This document shows, one piece after another, positions 25,236 to 37,200 of a DNA stretch of 64,000 bases. The notes beneath the pieces were generated by a model, which saw only the letters and a list, made by a program, of their open reading frames with translations, was not told the DNA's origin and made no database searches. How positions within the stretch are numbered: position 1 is the stretch's first letter; every line of letters starts with the position of its first letter. Source of the stretch: Halictus rubicundus (taxonomy: Eukaryota > Arthropoda > Insecta > Hymenoptera > Halictidae); the NCBI RefSeq assembly GCF_050948215.1, contig NC_135155.1, forward strand, positions 18,751,001-18,815,000. The letters run 5' to 3'. A program made the position numbers and the translations under genes.

Positions 25236-26321
25236 TTTTTCTCCTTCGAATAGCCTTCGAAAATTGAAAAGAATATATCAATATTTTTAAATTTCTTTTC
25301 ATCTACTATTTTAAATTGCTCCTGTCGCGAACACATGAAATCCACAACTCAGTCCTTACATTCAAGATTTCAAACTTCACTTGTCAAGAAAATTGTATAT
25401 ATTCATTACCTTACTCAGCATTGTGCATTATTATCGTAATAAGTCAAACTTATTAGAAAGACATTGTATACTGGTGTTTTTCAATTTTCGAAATGCGAGA
25501 ATTTCTATGTTTCTATCCTTGTATTGCCAGACAAGTTGTTTCGATTTTGTCTAGCTTTCTCGACGTGTTAAACAAATACATGTCACGTGTGACGTACAAA
25601 CGAATTAAACGCACAAAGTTCCAAGATACGGACAACACAATGGAAAGAATGGGAGTGATTAGAGCAGTCTGAAGGTTTGGCTCGATCCATTCGCATTCGA
25701 CGTCCGACGATTCCGTGTCCAACAATGAAAGCCGACGGTTAGTATCACGTTTCAGCGATGTTATTTACGATCAAAGGGACAAGCATAATTTTGTCGAATA
25801 ATTAGGCATTATCGAACTTGATTAAGTGCGTAGATCCTCGGCACGAGGCCGTATACATCGAGCCACGGTACAAAGGCGTCGATGTAGGTCGAGTGGGTTG
25901 TAAATCAAGGGTTTGCGCACAGAACGTTTATCGCGTTTAAAGTCCATTTCCTGTCTTCTGGGTGATCTGTAACAGCATAAGCATTTAAACGCGAAGGCGC
26001 TGATCGTGCCCCAAGATTACGGTAATAGCAGTTCCTGAAGATTTCTTTAACGGCTTATTGAGATTTAGGGTATGCTCGCGGTTTGATACGTAAACGCGGA
26101 CGTTCAACTGTTTAATCCGAAATCTCGAAATATTAAGTAATTATATTACTAAGTGACTTATATTACTGCAAAGTTGGCGGCACATCTCTCATTCGAAGCT
26201 CGATAAAATGCCTAAGAAAACTCGTACATCAATTTTTAAGGTGTCGTATATGGTTTAAGTCGCGAACATAATTTTTCAAAGTTTTCACAGACGTTTGAAC
26301 AGTATACAGCATTTTCGAGGA

Positions 26322-26348
26322 AAAATTCTTCTTCTTCTTCTTCTTCTT
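26322..26348 (+). repeat. (CTT)n microsatellite
   Basis: About eight CTT trinucleotides in a row in AT-rich DNA. Confidence 0.9.
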
Positions 26349-27207
26349 TGCTAAGGCTTCTGGCTTCAAAATGAGTCGAAATTTTAAAATTTTAAACGAT
26401 TTGAAAAAGAGCTATTCAAACTCTCGCAAAGATTTGTTAATTTATGGTGTTTGTTATTTTTGGAGAGGGAATTTTTCCGTTACATTGGTAGCGATTCGCT
26501 AGTAAATCCCCTCGAGGCCCATAAAACGTTTAATTTCAAGTAAGACACGTATTCCCTGGCCGAACGGCATAGTAAACCCGATGGCGTAACTCGAGTCTTC
26601 TAAACACCATAATTCCCATTACGCTTTCAACAGCGGCCGATTATAAATTAAGCGCGCGTCGTTATTAGTCAGCGATTCTTCGGCGGGAATTTATTCAACG
26701 ACCTCCTATGTGTTGCCGGGATTACAAATCAATATTGCAATTATCATCTATCAAGAAAACTATTTGTTGTGCGTAGAACCGATGCGTAAAATGAGTTACG
26801 ATGTTTGAGGGACGGCTGCGGCGGCGGCACGTTTCGCGCGAGATAATGCGATCGACGCGATGAATGGCCGCGCGATGCCAGAATATTATAATAAATGGGT
26901 TTCTTTTTCATTTGCTCTGCCGATCCCGACGAGATAAAGGACGATTTCTTTCAATTGCCGGGATGCCGAGGAACAGAACGTTATTGAGCGAAATTCTTCG
27001 TGAAATATGAAGTAATAAGCGCGCTATAGTATTATCTTGAAGAAGAAAACTTACGAGTGATACTTCAAAACTTGTTTCCTCATCGAGGAAATGCGAATTT
27101 CGTAATATTACGCCGCGGATGAACTGCTCGAGGTAAGGGACTTTGTAAAATCGTCGGAGCACTCGGCGAAATATTATTTTAAATATGGCTTTGCGGCAAA
27201 TTTTCCC

Positions 27208-27231
27208 GAATAATATTTAAAAAATATTATT
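27208..27231. repeat. AT-rich inverted repeat
   Basis: AATAATATTT and AAATATTATT are separated by about two bases. Likely a by-product of AT richness. Confidence 0.6.
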
Positions 27232-28693
27232 TTCAAGCCGTTCAAGTTAATGGGGCTTTAGCTCGCGGTTTTTCTGTTCTGTTTTTCTAAATTGAATTTA
27301 TGTCTACAAAGGAGTAGCCAGAACGATGAAAATGTCGAGCAATTTGCTTTGTCGCGTCCAACGCAAATAGTCGTACTTCAACTAAAAATTTCACTTTACT
27401 AGATATTATGCTTTTCCACGGTAAAATACCGTTCCAACATCCACGTTCCCTTTTATTGTCGGGATATTTTGTTCCGTGCATCGGACTAATAAAAGAAAGA
27501 TATTTTTAGTAATTTCGTGCAGTAATTAAACTATTGCTTTACCCGTGCAAACATTATTTCTCCTGTATCTTGTATTTCGAACAGTAGTATTTCAAATGTT
27601 TTCCCTTCAAATTTCAACCACCCCGCAGACCGTGGCGGCGAATGAAAGAGTATGCACAAGTCACAATTATTAAAAAAAGGATATTTAAAGTGCCACGTAA
27701 TCGTCTTCAGTGCAGAACGATTCTTTTCTTTTCGAAAATACCGATTCATATTAATTCGACCAAAGTCTGTATATGAATCGCTTCACTCATATTTCCATCA
27801 ACCATATTTCTTTAGAATCATTTTCGTAAACATTACTTGTCACAATTACTTTGCATCAGCTGTATACACCCTGAAGACTCTGAAATTGAAACAACAGAAG
27901 ACATTGCGACACTCTAGATGGAAAAGTCACACGAAAATATGTCGTCGATCTTCGAACGATTAATAAACCTGTAGATTATTATTATTAGACCTAATATCAC
28001 ACTGTGCTGCTAGTTTTCGCGATAATTTGTCACACGCATTGTCCCAGCCACGTGGCCATCTACAAAATGACGTAAACTCGAACAAATGACATAAACTCGA
28101 ATAACAAAATCGACAAAAGACATAAACAAAGCACTCGTATTTAGCAGATTGCGTTCGAAGCGTTCGTCGCTGTTCGGTATTATACGTGGAGGGGCTTGGA
28201 GCAGACTCGGATGATCGCGGGATCGAATTTTCTTCGCGATCGAGACGATTCGATTAGAAGAGCCGAGCAGTCCGGCGACTGTGGACGCGGCTGGCCGCGT
28301 TTAATCGCGCGATCCGTCGAAATAAGTATGAACGCCTGGGAATTGGGTAAGGAAGTTGGGGGTACCGGGGAGTAATCGGCGAAGAGTCGGTTGAACGTTC
28401 CGGTCGAGGATCTTGACGACATAACGACGCGCCGTAGCAACGTTGAGAGACTAGCAGAAGCAGAAAGAGCGACGGGAGCATCAGTGGCAGCAATAGCAGG
28501 AACAGCGGCAAAGGAATAATTCTCCGTGTTTCCGAGGAACGCGTTTCGAATTACCGGCGGATCGCGTTGCATTCTGTCCGTCGCGCTTGGCTAGCACCGA
28601 GCAAATCTAATTCCTTTCGGACTCTCGGTGCCGATCTCTTCGTGTTCGCCTCTTTTCTTTCCCGTCGGTCTTTCGCTTTGTTTTCCCGAATCG

Positions 28694-28694
<1 letters not shown>

Positions 28695-28726
<32 letters not shown>
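28695..28726 (+). repeat. (CT)n microsatellite
   Basis: An uninterrupted CT tract of about 31 bases. Confidence 0.95.
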
Positions 28727-28727
<1 letters not shown>

Positions 28728-29205
28728 GCGATTCTCTCGCTTCCGTTTTCTCCGCATCTATCCGGTCGGTTCTTTGTTCCTCTGATCGTCTTTTCTCTTA
28801 ACTTTCTGTCTCAATCCCTGTGTCTTTCTCCGGGCGTGTTCTTCGCTCGCCTCTCTGCATCGCGCATCCCACAGGTTCGTTTCATTGTTCCCGCGAACTG
28901 TGTACTTTCCCTTGGACTCCCTGTCCCTGTCCCGTCGTTCCCCCTATTTTCTTTCGTATCCGTGCCGATCCTAACCGGCCCCGTATATTTCACTTCCGTT
29001 CAGCCGGCCAGATTTCGCGGATTCCCCAGGGAGGAGACGTCGAATCTACGGACCGATTGGCGTGTACCTTTTAGCGCTCGACGTGCTCCTTCCTCCCGGG
29101 AAATCCGCGCCCCGAATGCCCGATATTATCTCCGTCGTAGAATTCTAAGGACGAGCCTAGTTTCCCCCGGTTTTCCCTGTCCCTTTGCCCGTGACGCGTC
29201 TTCCA

Positions 29206-29284
29206 TTCTCTCTCTCTCTCTCTCTCTCTCTTCCTTCGTCTCTCCTCTTTCTCACTCTCTCTCTCTTTCTCTTACTCTCTTCCT
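29206..29284 (+). repeat. (CT)n-rich tract, interrupted
   Basis: About 78 bases of mostly CT dinucleotides with TTCC and CTCA breaks, 500 bases from the previous CT tract and on the same strand. Confidence 0.9.
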
Positions 29285-30014
29285 TGTTCTCGTCGGCAAA
29301 TCCACGGCGCGCCGACCTCGCAACGCGGCCCACGATTTACGACCGGGCCGAATCGAAACGGGCGTCCGCGCGGACTGCATTCATTTCGAAATTGCTGCCG
29401 TTCGAACGAACGTAACCGGGACACGGGGGCCGGACAGGGGGGTAGAAGGAGGAGGGGGGGGCGAAGGGGTGAAACGGAATTTCCGCAGCGATCGAAGTCG
29501 ACGGTTGTATTGATTGCCGCTAAGTAAGACGATTAATGAAAGCCCGCCGAGCGTTCCATCGCGGAACCTGGGTAATTTTCTCTTAATTGAAAATACGGGC
29601 CGCGCGCGCCGGATTACCAGTGTACCCGTACGCGCGGTCCCCTTGCGTTTTTCTTCCGTTTTCCGCGGTTATGGTCGCGTCGAACGGACTCGCGCGGATC
29701 CTGCGGGATCGTTTCAGTTCCCGGTGGAAACGATCGGACGCAGTTTCTTATAATCAGATCGCGGCTCTTCGTGCAAAATCGAAATTCTCCGCGTCGATCG
29801 CGCGACACTTGCGAACATACCGAAGCTTCTTTCTCTCTTCAACGATCTTAATATGTTGAATACAAGAGCGAACCATGTGACCAGTAGAGATTACACTGAA
29901 TTCTCGATATATGTCATCAACAGGGCAGCGACATGTATCGTCCAGGAGACGTACCCGAGCCTTGTTATGTTTACACTCCTCGGCGTCCAAGGTCTCTGGA
30001 GTTTCATGCCCCCT

Positions 30015-30032
30015 CACCGAGTATACTCGGTG
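30015..30032. repeat. perfect 18-base palindrome
   Basis: CACCGAGTATACTCGGTG equals its own reverse complement. It could be a dimeric protein-binding site or chance; nothing nearby tells which. Confidence 0.8.
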
Positions 30033-30274
30033 GTAGTGGGGATAATTCCGCGACGTTTATTATGCTGGTCTTGGTGACATATGTATAGAGAAATCAGTGT
30101 ATATTGTCAAATGGTCACCATGAAATTTTTGTCGTAGGACCTTAGGACAAGAGAATCACAGAATATCTGAAAACAGTGCAATTCATTCATTTAAGTCCCC
30201 ATTAATACCTGCTCTAGGTAACCTAGAAGACTACTTGTACCTGTACGGTGTGCAATACTAGATTTGGGATGAGT

Positions 30275-30499
30275 TTAACACTAGATTTACGGAACCCGTC
30301 AAGATGACGGATCCTAATATTTCTAAATTGCGAATATTGAGATTGTAAAAATGCATTCATGAGCAATTATTTAACAAATTGATTTCTTTGGGTATATATT
30401 ATTTAAAAAATGGCTACAAACTTTGGTAGATAGATTCATGTTATTTTTACAAAGTAATGTAAAATAGTCGTTTTTAGTACACCGTAAACTTAGTGTTAA
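30275..30499 (-). mobile_element. family A TTAA MITE, full length, reversed
   Basis: A 225-base reversed copy with both TTAA flanks: TTAACACTAGATTTACGGAA at the low-coordinate end and CCGTAAACTTAGTGTTAA at the other. The body is the reverse complement of the forward copies. Confidence 0.88.
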
Positions 30500-30563
30500 A
30501 ATAGTTTTCCTAAGTGGACATGACTGAGAAAACTCTTTGTGTACTTTTTTTTACCTAAACCAC

Positions 30564-30566
<3 letters not shown>

Positions 30567-30606
<40 letters not shown>
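30567..30606 (+). repeat. (CT)n microsatellite
   Basis: About 40 bases of CT with one TAT break near the end, followed by CGATCGATCGA. Confidence 0.95.
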
Positions 30607-30607
<1 letters not shown>

Positions 30608-32109
30608 GATCGATCGAAAGTGGCATTTTCTACTGGACGAAGAATATCTCCGTGTGGAAAATGGAACGCTTACTCTTCCAGAATGACACGAGTAATTATC
30701 AGCGGTCGATTAATTTCAGCGATTCGGCGACCATCGAAAAGCAGAATTGCAGCGACTCTCTTCCGGCTCGCACAGCTGTCTGCTCTATTTGCTCGTTCGT
30801 TCTTGTCGACGTCTGGACGTGTTTGCATTTTATTTGACGGGATATTGGCCTGTGTGGCAGATGCACCTTGATGCCGAAAGATATTTGGGTCGTAGAGGAT
30901 GACGCTGTTACGTGCTACATCCTGCTCCATTCTAGAACTCTACAAGGTACAAGATTAATACGTTGATTGCTCATTCGGTCACCACAGAAATTCGGTAAAA
31001 TCGAACCGATCTATTATATTTCCTGCGGTGAAAACTGAGAAGTTAAAATTTATGCTGTCGATTGCTTTTTCAATCCTCTTGCATTTCACATAAAGAAATT
31101 CAACGCGCTCTATTACAGGTCGCCGCACGTATGAATTTTGAAGGATGACTTTTCAACTAGCCTATTAAATAAATGACTATCAAATAGCAGAAAATCATTC
31201 AGAAAAGGAAATTGTACTTAAATTCTTAAATTTTTCTATAAAAGCACGAGGCCGATGTTTGCTCGTGTAACGTTATAAAACAGAGAAATCAGGTGATCAG
31301 TTATGTGTCCCCTTTGGTACATTGTCGCCCAACTTCCAGTTCTTCCGATCGACTGGGCAAACTTTTGTTTCGCGTGAAAATCCACAGTCTGCTTACGGTA
31401 GTCCATAAACGATTGCGTTGCTCGGCTGGCGAAGTTGCGTTCCAGCGAACGAGGGTGTAGGGCGAGGGAAAGAATTAACGAGATCATGTTCAGCACAATG
31501 AGCAACGCTCGAAAATCGAGCGTCATCGCCGTGAGAAAGTAGTCGCCGGATAATGGAACCGGGTGGACGTTGCCGAGGAAAAGGAAGAGAGGGCAAAGGC
31601 AGGCAGGCAGGCATCGCGTTATTAGATACCAGATCTCTGTTCGAGCATGCTCCCAAGCAAAACGCGCCGCCAGCAGAACGGCGCGGGTTCAGTTCCGGGA
31701 AGCGGCGCGAGTTCCGGCTACGCACGGTGTTCAGCTTGCTAGAACGTGTACGGATACACGAGTGCTCTGCACTACCTGACCCGGTGACGGTCTCAAGTTG
31801 GCCGGCGCTGACGACAAATGTCAGCCCGACGCGGCGCGGCGCGTTCCCGGAGCTGGATTTATACGCTCGAACAGCCTGTAACAGCTTCGACGTCCATTTC
31901 GAAGCTGCTAAACTCCTCGACGAAATGATACCGCACGCGCACTGTCTTCAATTTCACCGTGTACGTGACAAACAGACATCTTCCGTAGCGAAAACTGGAA
32001 GAAACACATCTTCGGGGATAGATCGGGGATATCGCGGAGAAAACGGAAAGGATGGCCCGTAATTCGGGACGCGAGCTCCGAACTGACCTGGAACGCACAA
32101 ATGTTAATA
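30607..32109. other. mixed DNA and GC-rich island
   Basis: 31400-32090 is GC-rich with overlapping frames on both strands, including a 169-codon + frame of R/A/S-rich composition and a GGCA tandem near 31596. Nothing is recognised as protein. Confidence 0.5.
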
Positions 32110-32529
32110 TTAGGTTGGCAAGAATGTAATTTCGGTATTTTTAGGCGAAATAAAATCCAACTTTTTTATCAAAGCAATGAACTTTAATCAATAAAATATT
32201 TTCCATCTTGTTCTATGATCTTTTGCCACCTTTCTGGTAGCTTCATAATTCCGCGGTCATGAAACTTCTGAACCTTTTCGGTGAAAAACTGATACAAGTG
32301 AAAGAAAAGCAATATGTGCCTGTAACGTTCGTTTTTGCACTCCATGTTCAAATTGACACAGAACTAACAATTTCAATCAAAATTACGTGTAATTTGCTTC
32401 AAAAGTAAGCTAAAAGATGCAGGTATGAAATGTCAGAAGGAAAACAAACGCAACGTTAACAGAAGTCAATCAAACAAAACATAAAGCCATCTATTCGTGA
32501 AAACCGAAATTACTTTCTTGCCAACCTAA
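32110..32529 (-). mobile_element. internally deleted mariner transposon
   Basis: Seen: terminal inverted repeats of 27 bases with one mismatch, each starting TTAGGTTGGCAAG, flanked on both sides by TA (32108-32109 and 32530-32531), the mariner target duplication. Read on the minus strand, the element has a leader of about 184 bases, a 53-codon frame, and a 74-base tail. Full-length mariners are about 1.3 kb with a transposase near 345 aa, so roughly two thirds is missing from the middle. The ends look competent to be mobilised by a related transposase elsewhere; that is inference. Terminal sequence and encoded ends resemble the cecropia-type mariners of insects. Confidence 0.9.
32184..32345 (-). 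pseudogene. mariner transposase relic, internal deletion in frame
   Basis: The frame starts with ATG at 32345 and ends with TAA at 32184, 53 codons. The first 15 residues, MECKNERYRHILLFF, match the usual start of a mariner transposase, ahead of its helix-turn-helix domain. From about residue 16 the frame continues straight into the transposase C-terminus, including EKVQKFHDRGIMK and ending LPERWQKIIEQDGKYFID. The DNA-binding domains and the D,D34D catalytic core are missing, so no transposition activity is expected. The junction keeps the reading frame, with no stop or frameshift. Whether it is transcribed is unknown. The absence of decay suggests a recent deletion or recent spread of this deleted form. 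Confidence 0.85.
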
Positions 32530-32816
32530 TACGAACCGAATTGAATGGACCGGAAAGTAGGATTTCCATTTAAGAACGTACGTGGGCCGGTGTTAATCCA
32601 ACGCGGAGAAAAAACCGCTCGGATCAAGTAAACCGTAGGACTCGCGGAAATCCGCAAAGACCAGTTGAACGTCTTTCTTGAAAACTTAACGGAGCGGCGA
32701 AGCTAGCGAGGCGTAACCACGCGAGAGAAGGGAAAAATTCGCTCGAAAATTCCCATCTGCCAATTCCTCTTGATTTACTAAGTTTACACGAACGGAGGGA
32801 GGAGGGCGGAGAAAGA

Positions 32817-32817
<1 letters not shown>

Positions 32818-32869
<52 letters not shown>
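32818..32869 (+). repeat. (GA)n microsatellite
   Basis: An uninterrupted GA tract of about 50 bases, one of the longest in the window. Confidence 0.95.
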
Positions 32870-32875
<6 letters not shown>

Positions 32876-33484
32876 AAAAAGGAAAAGAAAGGAGGTCGGA
32901 AAGAACAAATGGAATAGAGGAAGAAATCTTTCTCCGATTAGGTAGCCGGTGGAACGCTGGATGAATTCGCCTCTGAAACGGCAATTAAGCCAGCCATGCA
33001 TTTTCTGGAGCGCTCGGCCGGCGAATTTCAACTGCCGCCTTCCCCGAAAGCAACCGGGCCACGCTAGCGACGCTCTCCCGGACGAGGAGAAGGAAGGAAT
33101 TCCTGCAACGTAAGTGGAGACGAGGAATCCGATCGAAGGAGTGCGTCTCCGTGGCGCCGTTGCGTCTCTGCGTAGTCGAGACGGCAGTCTGGGAACGTGC
33201 CGTTCCAGGGCGTCCGTTTACTTAGCAGGAAAAAAAAAGGAAAAAGGAAGATGGAAGGATAGATGGAACAGATAGATTGCGGGGGAGGGGAGAGGGTCGG
33301 GGCGGGTCTTACGAAAATGTGACTGCGCTCCGTGGGACCGAGATTATCTCCGACGTCGCGTCGTAGCCCCGCTGCGTATTGCGCCGCCCGAAAATAATGT
33401 CGCGGAAGAATCAGATCGTGACGGGGATACTTTCGGTTCGTAATGCGGGTCTTTTTTTTCCAGTATTATCGGGGGAATTTCATT

Positions 33485-33511
33485 TGTTTTTTTTTTTTTT
33501 TTTTTTTTTTT
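33485..33511 (+). repeat. poly(T) tract
   Basis: About 26 T residues in a row. In reverse it would be a poly(A) tail, but no retroposon body is recognisable next to it. Confidence 0.9.
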
Positions 33512-33665
33512 GTGAATGACATCGATCTTTATACGCTCCGCGATAATTCTAACAAATTAATTATAATAAAACTGTACAAATCTATGTTGCAAAATTTCTT
33601 TTTCTCGCGTACTGTATGACACAGTTTGCTTGGGAAGACTTTCTTCAGCTCCACATTGTAATTAA

Positions 33666-33784
33666 TAGACTGCGGATTTTTATGTAAAATTGATTGCATC
33701 GATTGCGATGAACAAGAACCAAATAGAAACTTCATTGTAATTAGCTGGAACTTGTACATTGAATTGCATAACATCCACAGTCTA
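33666..33784. mobile_element. family E TA-flanked MITE, short
   Basis: A 119-base element with TAGACTGCGGATTTTTATG at the left and GCATAACATCCACAGTCTA at the right, inverted partners with TA at the outer ends. TA flanks and short size suggest a Tc1/mariner-type MITE (inference). Confidence 0.72.
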
Positions 33785-33836
33785 GTAATTAATATTTCTA
33801 AGGATTACGAAACTAGGGAAAAATATAGCTAATCAT

Positions 33837-34034
33837 TAGACTGCGGATCTTCATGCAAAATAAAAATTGCCTCCATTAAGTGCTAGACATAGTAGCCATT
33901 TGGAATCTTCTTTCTTTCTTTAGTAATCTTTGAAAGTGGTACATTGAAGTTCTGAAATTCTTTTAATCGTTTTATCGTTTTAAATCCTACAATTTATTAT
34001 AATGCGTAAAATTAATTCGTAAAATCTGCAGTCC
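33837..34034. mobile_element. family E TA-flanked MITE
   Basis: The left end TAGACTGCGGATCTTCATGC is followed by AAAATAAAAATTGC; the right end is TAAAATCTGCAGTCCA. About 198 bases, non-coding, lying only some 50 bases from the previous copy. Confidence 0.7.
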
Positions 34035-34083
34035 ATCGATAACGTTTCCCACTAACCACGACAAAACTACGAGACAACACTTA

Positions 34084-34292
34084 TTAACACTTTCACTGCC
34101 AAATTAGGAACCTCAAAAATTCCATAAAATCAGTGTTATCCAATGAAATAAAAATAGAAACAAAGTAAATGTATGGATATTGTGTAGTCCTCCAACTTTC
34201 TTGCATTTTACAGATCCCAATCAAATTTCATACAGTGAACATATTAACGTAAAAATTCATTTTAAAACCTGGACAAATAATTCCGTCACCCA
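34084..34292 (-). mobile_element. family C TTAA MITE, reversed
   Basis: The low-coordinate end reads TTAACACTTTCACTGCCA. The interior carries AACTTTCTTGCATTTTACAG, the reverse complement of the segment at 11417-11615. The far end fades near GTCACC at 34292, matching the subterminal region of the forward copy but without a clear TTAA. Confidence 0.72.
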
Positions 34293-37000
34293 GAAAAGAA
34301 TGTTTATTGGAAGAGACAAATTGTTGCCATCTTTAATTATTTATGATTCATAGGAATCTCTATCGATTCTTATGAAACTTCGTTCATATATATAACTGAT
34401 TTATATCTAGAAAAAGCCTTTATTTTACTTAATAAATTAATCCTTCTAACATGTCAAAAAGCTCAAGTCGCTGGTCCACTTTTCAAAATTCTATTAGTTC
34501 TCAAAAAGTGTCCATTTAATTTTGTCCCCCTGCTAGAATTCCTCCATTCTGTTAGACAACGGTTGAGTGGGGGCATAGTAAGTGGAGGTATAGTAAGACG
34601 TGGACAAGAAAAATCCAAAGCTTAAGACGTGTCATTTCGTAATAATAGTACTGACCATCACAGCTCGCTGACCACAGTTACCCTATTCTCTCTTACGTCA
34701 TATTTTTGTCAGGTTCCGTCAGCGTCTAAAAGCGGTGGTGTACATCTACCGGTTTATTCGTTAAGAAAGTTATTTTTTCTTTTTGGTGGAGGAAAATTGT
34801 AATTCCAATTTCGGTCGGCATGCCCGCGGTGTGCCAGTGGTATTTCGTGGCGCGGAGGAAATTCCATATTTCCGTGCATCGTTGACGTTCATAAACAATT
34901 GCCAAAACCTATTACGACGTTCTGACAGGTTTGTCGGGACAGAACGCGTCTGAAAATGGAAAAAAGACGCGGCGCGGTGGTTGCACGTCTGTCGTCGGCT
35001 GACGCGTGTGATAGACTCGTGGAAAAGGTAAAAACAACGACGGCACCGGACCAGACAGGACGATGAAGTCGCGGGGATGCAAAGGCGGTGGTGTGCAAGC
35101 ACGCTGCTGCAAGCGAGTGCAAGCGGGTGCAAGCGGGTGCGAGTGGCCGCGAGCACGTGCGCGCGCGCGATGTACGTGTGTCTCGGGGAACCCCACGCCA
35201 GACGCTGTAAATTTTATCGGCTGGATAAGAGGGAACTTGCGGAGAATGCTCGTAAAGATACTTTACTGTATATTTACATCCCGACATAATACGTTACGTG
35301 AGTTAATACCGTCGGTTAAGTGAATCGAAAGCCGGTTCGATTGCATTTCCCAGCGGCGGCCTTCGATCGAGCGCGTAAAAAAAGAATTATCGATCTCGTA
35401 TATCCACGATTCGGGTTTCGCGAAATGCTCGTTCCCGCGACAACGCTCGCTAACTTCTACTGCGTTCCGACCCTTTCAACCCCTTCGATTTTCGAATGAA
35501 AGTGTGACCATTTTTTCGTTAATACGCACGGCGCACAAACGGTCAGAATCGTAAAATAGGTGGACAAAATTCACATCTCTTTCTAATAGTATTTACTATA
35601 GAGATGGCAGTTTTGGATTGTCTTTTTGCTAATATAAAACACTACCCTGATGTGGGCTGTCTCATCCGATAAAATCGAAAATTCTCCACTTGATTCAAAA
35701 CATAATTTTAGACGAATAATGTTATATAAACATATCCACGAAACTGCATAATTGAAGAGTTATCGTTAATGAAATCAATGAAAGTTTATATTTCAGAATT
35801 CTAGGGGAAAGTGATTATAAAGAAAGGAGCCCTACAAATTCGTTATATCAAATTTTGTTTAATTAGATGTTTTTCTTACACGTTTATACAGTTTATTGCC
35901 AATCATTTAATTATTGAATGAAACAGCTTCTGATTACGGGCTTTAAATATGTAAAAATGCATGTTTTTAGAAAATGTCTCTCGGTTACAGACGCAGACGG
36001 ACGCAGCTAAATTATAGTTTAATTATGACAATAGTGTTTGGAGAAGTCGATATTGAAAGAAATTTAATGCACCTACTTGCACTAAAACAGTTAGAACATT
36101 CTTAAAACAACCTTCACTGAAGAGATATCTAATGTTTTTACGTGAAACTGTAGTAGCAAATTACTACAAATTATAATAACATATTGTATAATGCATACTT
36201 GTGCACGTTTCTACACGATAATATATGATAATATATATTATTATTGCATTAAAAACATAACATATTGTATTATTAAATATCTATGTTATTCATTGTTGAT
36301 TGGTTCTACTGTTAACATATTGTGTCGATATTTTGTTGATATTAAATAAATATACATTTATAGGATACGAGAGATAGCTCGAGAATTTCAGATACAACAA
36401 TGTTGAATTTATTAAATCCCGTCGAAAATTGTAATTATTCACGCAAGGATGGATACGTAATATCATTACTAGAAAATTTCATGAGCTCACTCGCCTCGAA
36501 AAATCAATGTCGCGAGTATGATTGCTCGCTGCATGCAATTAACCGAACTGAGAAATAAAAAAATAAATCGCTTAGACATGCACGGATATTGAAATCTAAT
36601 TCCATTGACCCGCGACACGTCACTTATGCGTTTTATTTGATTTCAGCCGCATAATGAAGCGAACGGGCCACTCGGGCTGCATTTACTCGAACCCATTTCA
36701 CTCACTCTTTCATTCTTGCAGAGATATGCGCATACCGTGCAATTCAGTATAGTCACCTTCTCCTGGTACGAGTCTGTCCTATTTGTGTACGTATGAAATG
36801 ATAAAAATTCGTCGGTCGCTTCTTCAAATATGATTTCTTAAACGTTCAGTCGTTTATTAATCAACTGCGGTGTCTTCAAACAGAAAGGTCGTGTTTCTAA
36901 TGCAGAAGATGAGACATTCAGTTGCTGCAAAAATTATGGCGTTTCGGTCAGCTTCAGCTGCAGCGACATTTTTCCGAAGTAACATTCTTATCTGATTACT
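34293..37000. other. mostly AT-rich DNA, no gene seen
   Basis: 34770-35500 is moderately GC-rich, with a tandem of GCAAGCGGGT words at 35105-35140. The rest is AT-rich, with TATATTATTATT runs near 36220. Confidence 0.5.
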
Positions 37001-37200
37001 GGACTGCCGATTTTATGCATTTACGACAAAATGGATTGGACGATAACAAAATTGTGAAGACATTGAAAGAATTAATTCGTAAAAATAGTGAAAAACTCTT
37101 AATTCGTTAAAAATAGTGAAAAAGGAAATTGCATTTTTATTTAACTTCTGTTTCGTACTACTGACTAAAACAATTTTCATTTTGCATAAAGATCGGTCTA
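37001..37200. mobile_element. family E MITE
   Basis: The left end is GGACTGCCGATTTTATGCAT and the right end is TTTGCATAAAGATCGGTCTA. The interior holds a small tandem duplication (two units with AATTCGT and AAAAATAGTGAAAAA, 37075-37130). About 200 bases. Confidence 0.7.

Larger units (their letters stand above)
23922..30274. other. long stretch without a supported gene
   Basis: 23922-28140 is AT-rich to mixed, apart from the TAAT cluster and a CTT tract. 28140-29830 is a GC-rich island with two CT tracts and frames open in several phases, rich in S, L and R. No frame shows a known domain. Confidence 0.5.
32532..33665. other. GC-rich island with GA tract
   Basis: Contains the long GA tract and a CAACGTAAGTGG donor-like site at 33105. 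A 5' untranslated exon is imaginable, but no acceptor or coding frame supports it. Confidence 0.4.

Noticed and set aside
25513..25764. Minus-strand frame with an acidic start (LLDTESSDVECEWIEPNLQ)
   Set aside because: It looks protein-like at first, but there is no ATG, no usable acceptor before the upstream stop, and no donor after the acidic part.
31553..32062. 169-codon frame on + in a GC-rich island
   Set aside because: Both strands are open, composition is R/A/S-rich, and no start context, splice sites or family resemblance support it.
33529..33774. 81-codon minus-strand frame beside the poly(T) run, possible retrocopy
   Set aside because: It overlaps the family E element at 33666-33784 and has no recognisable protein sequence or target duplication.
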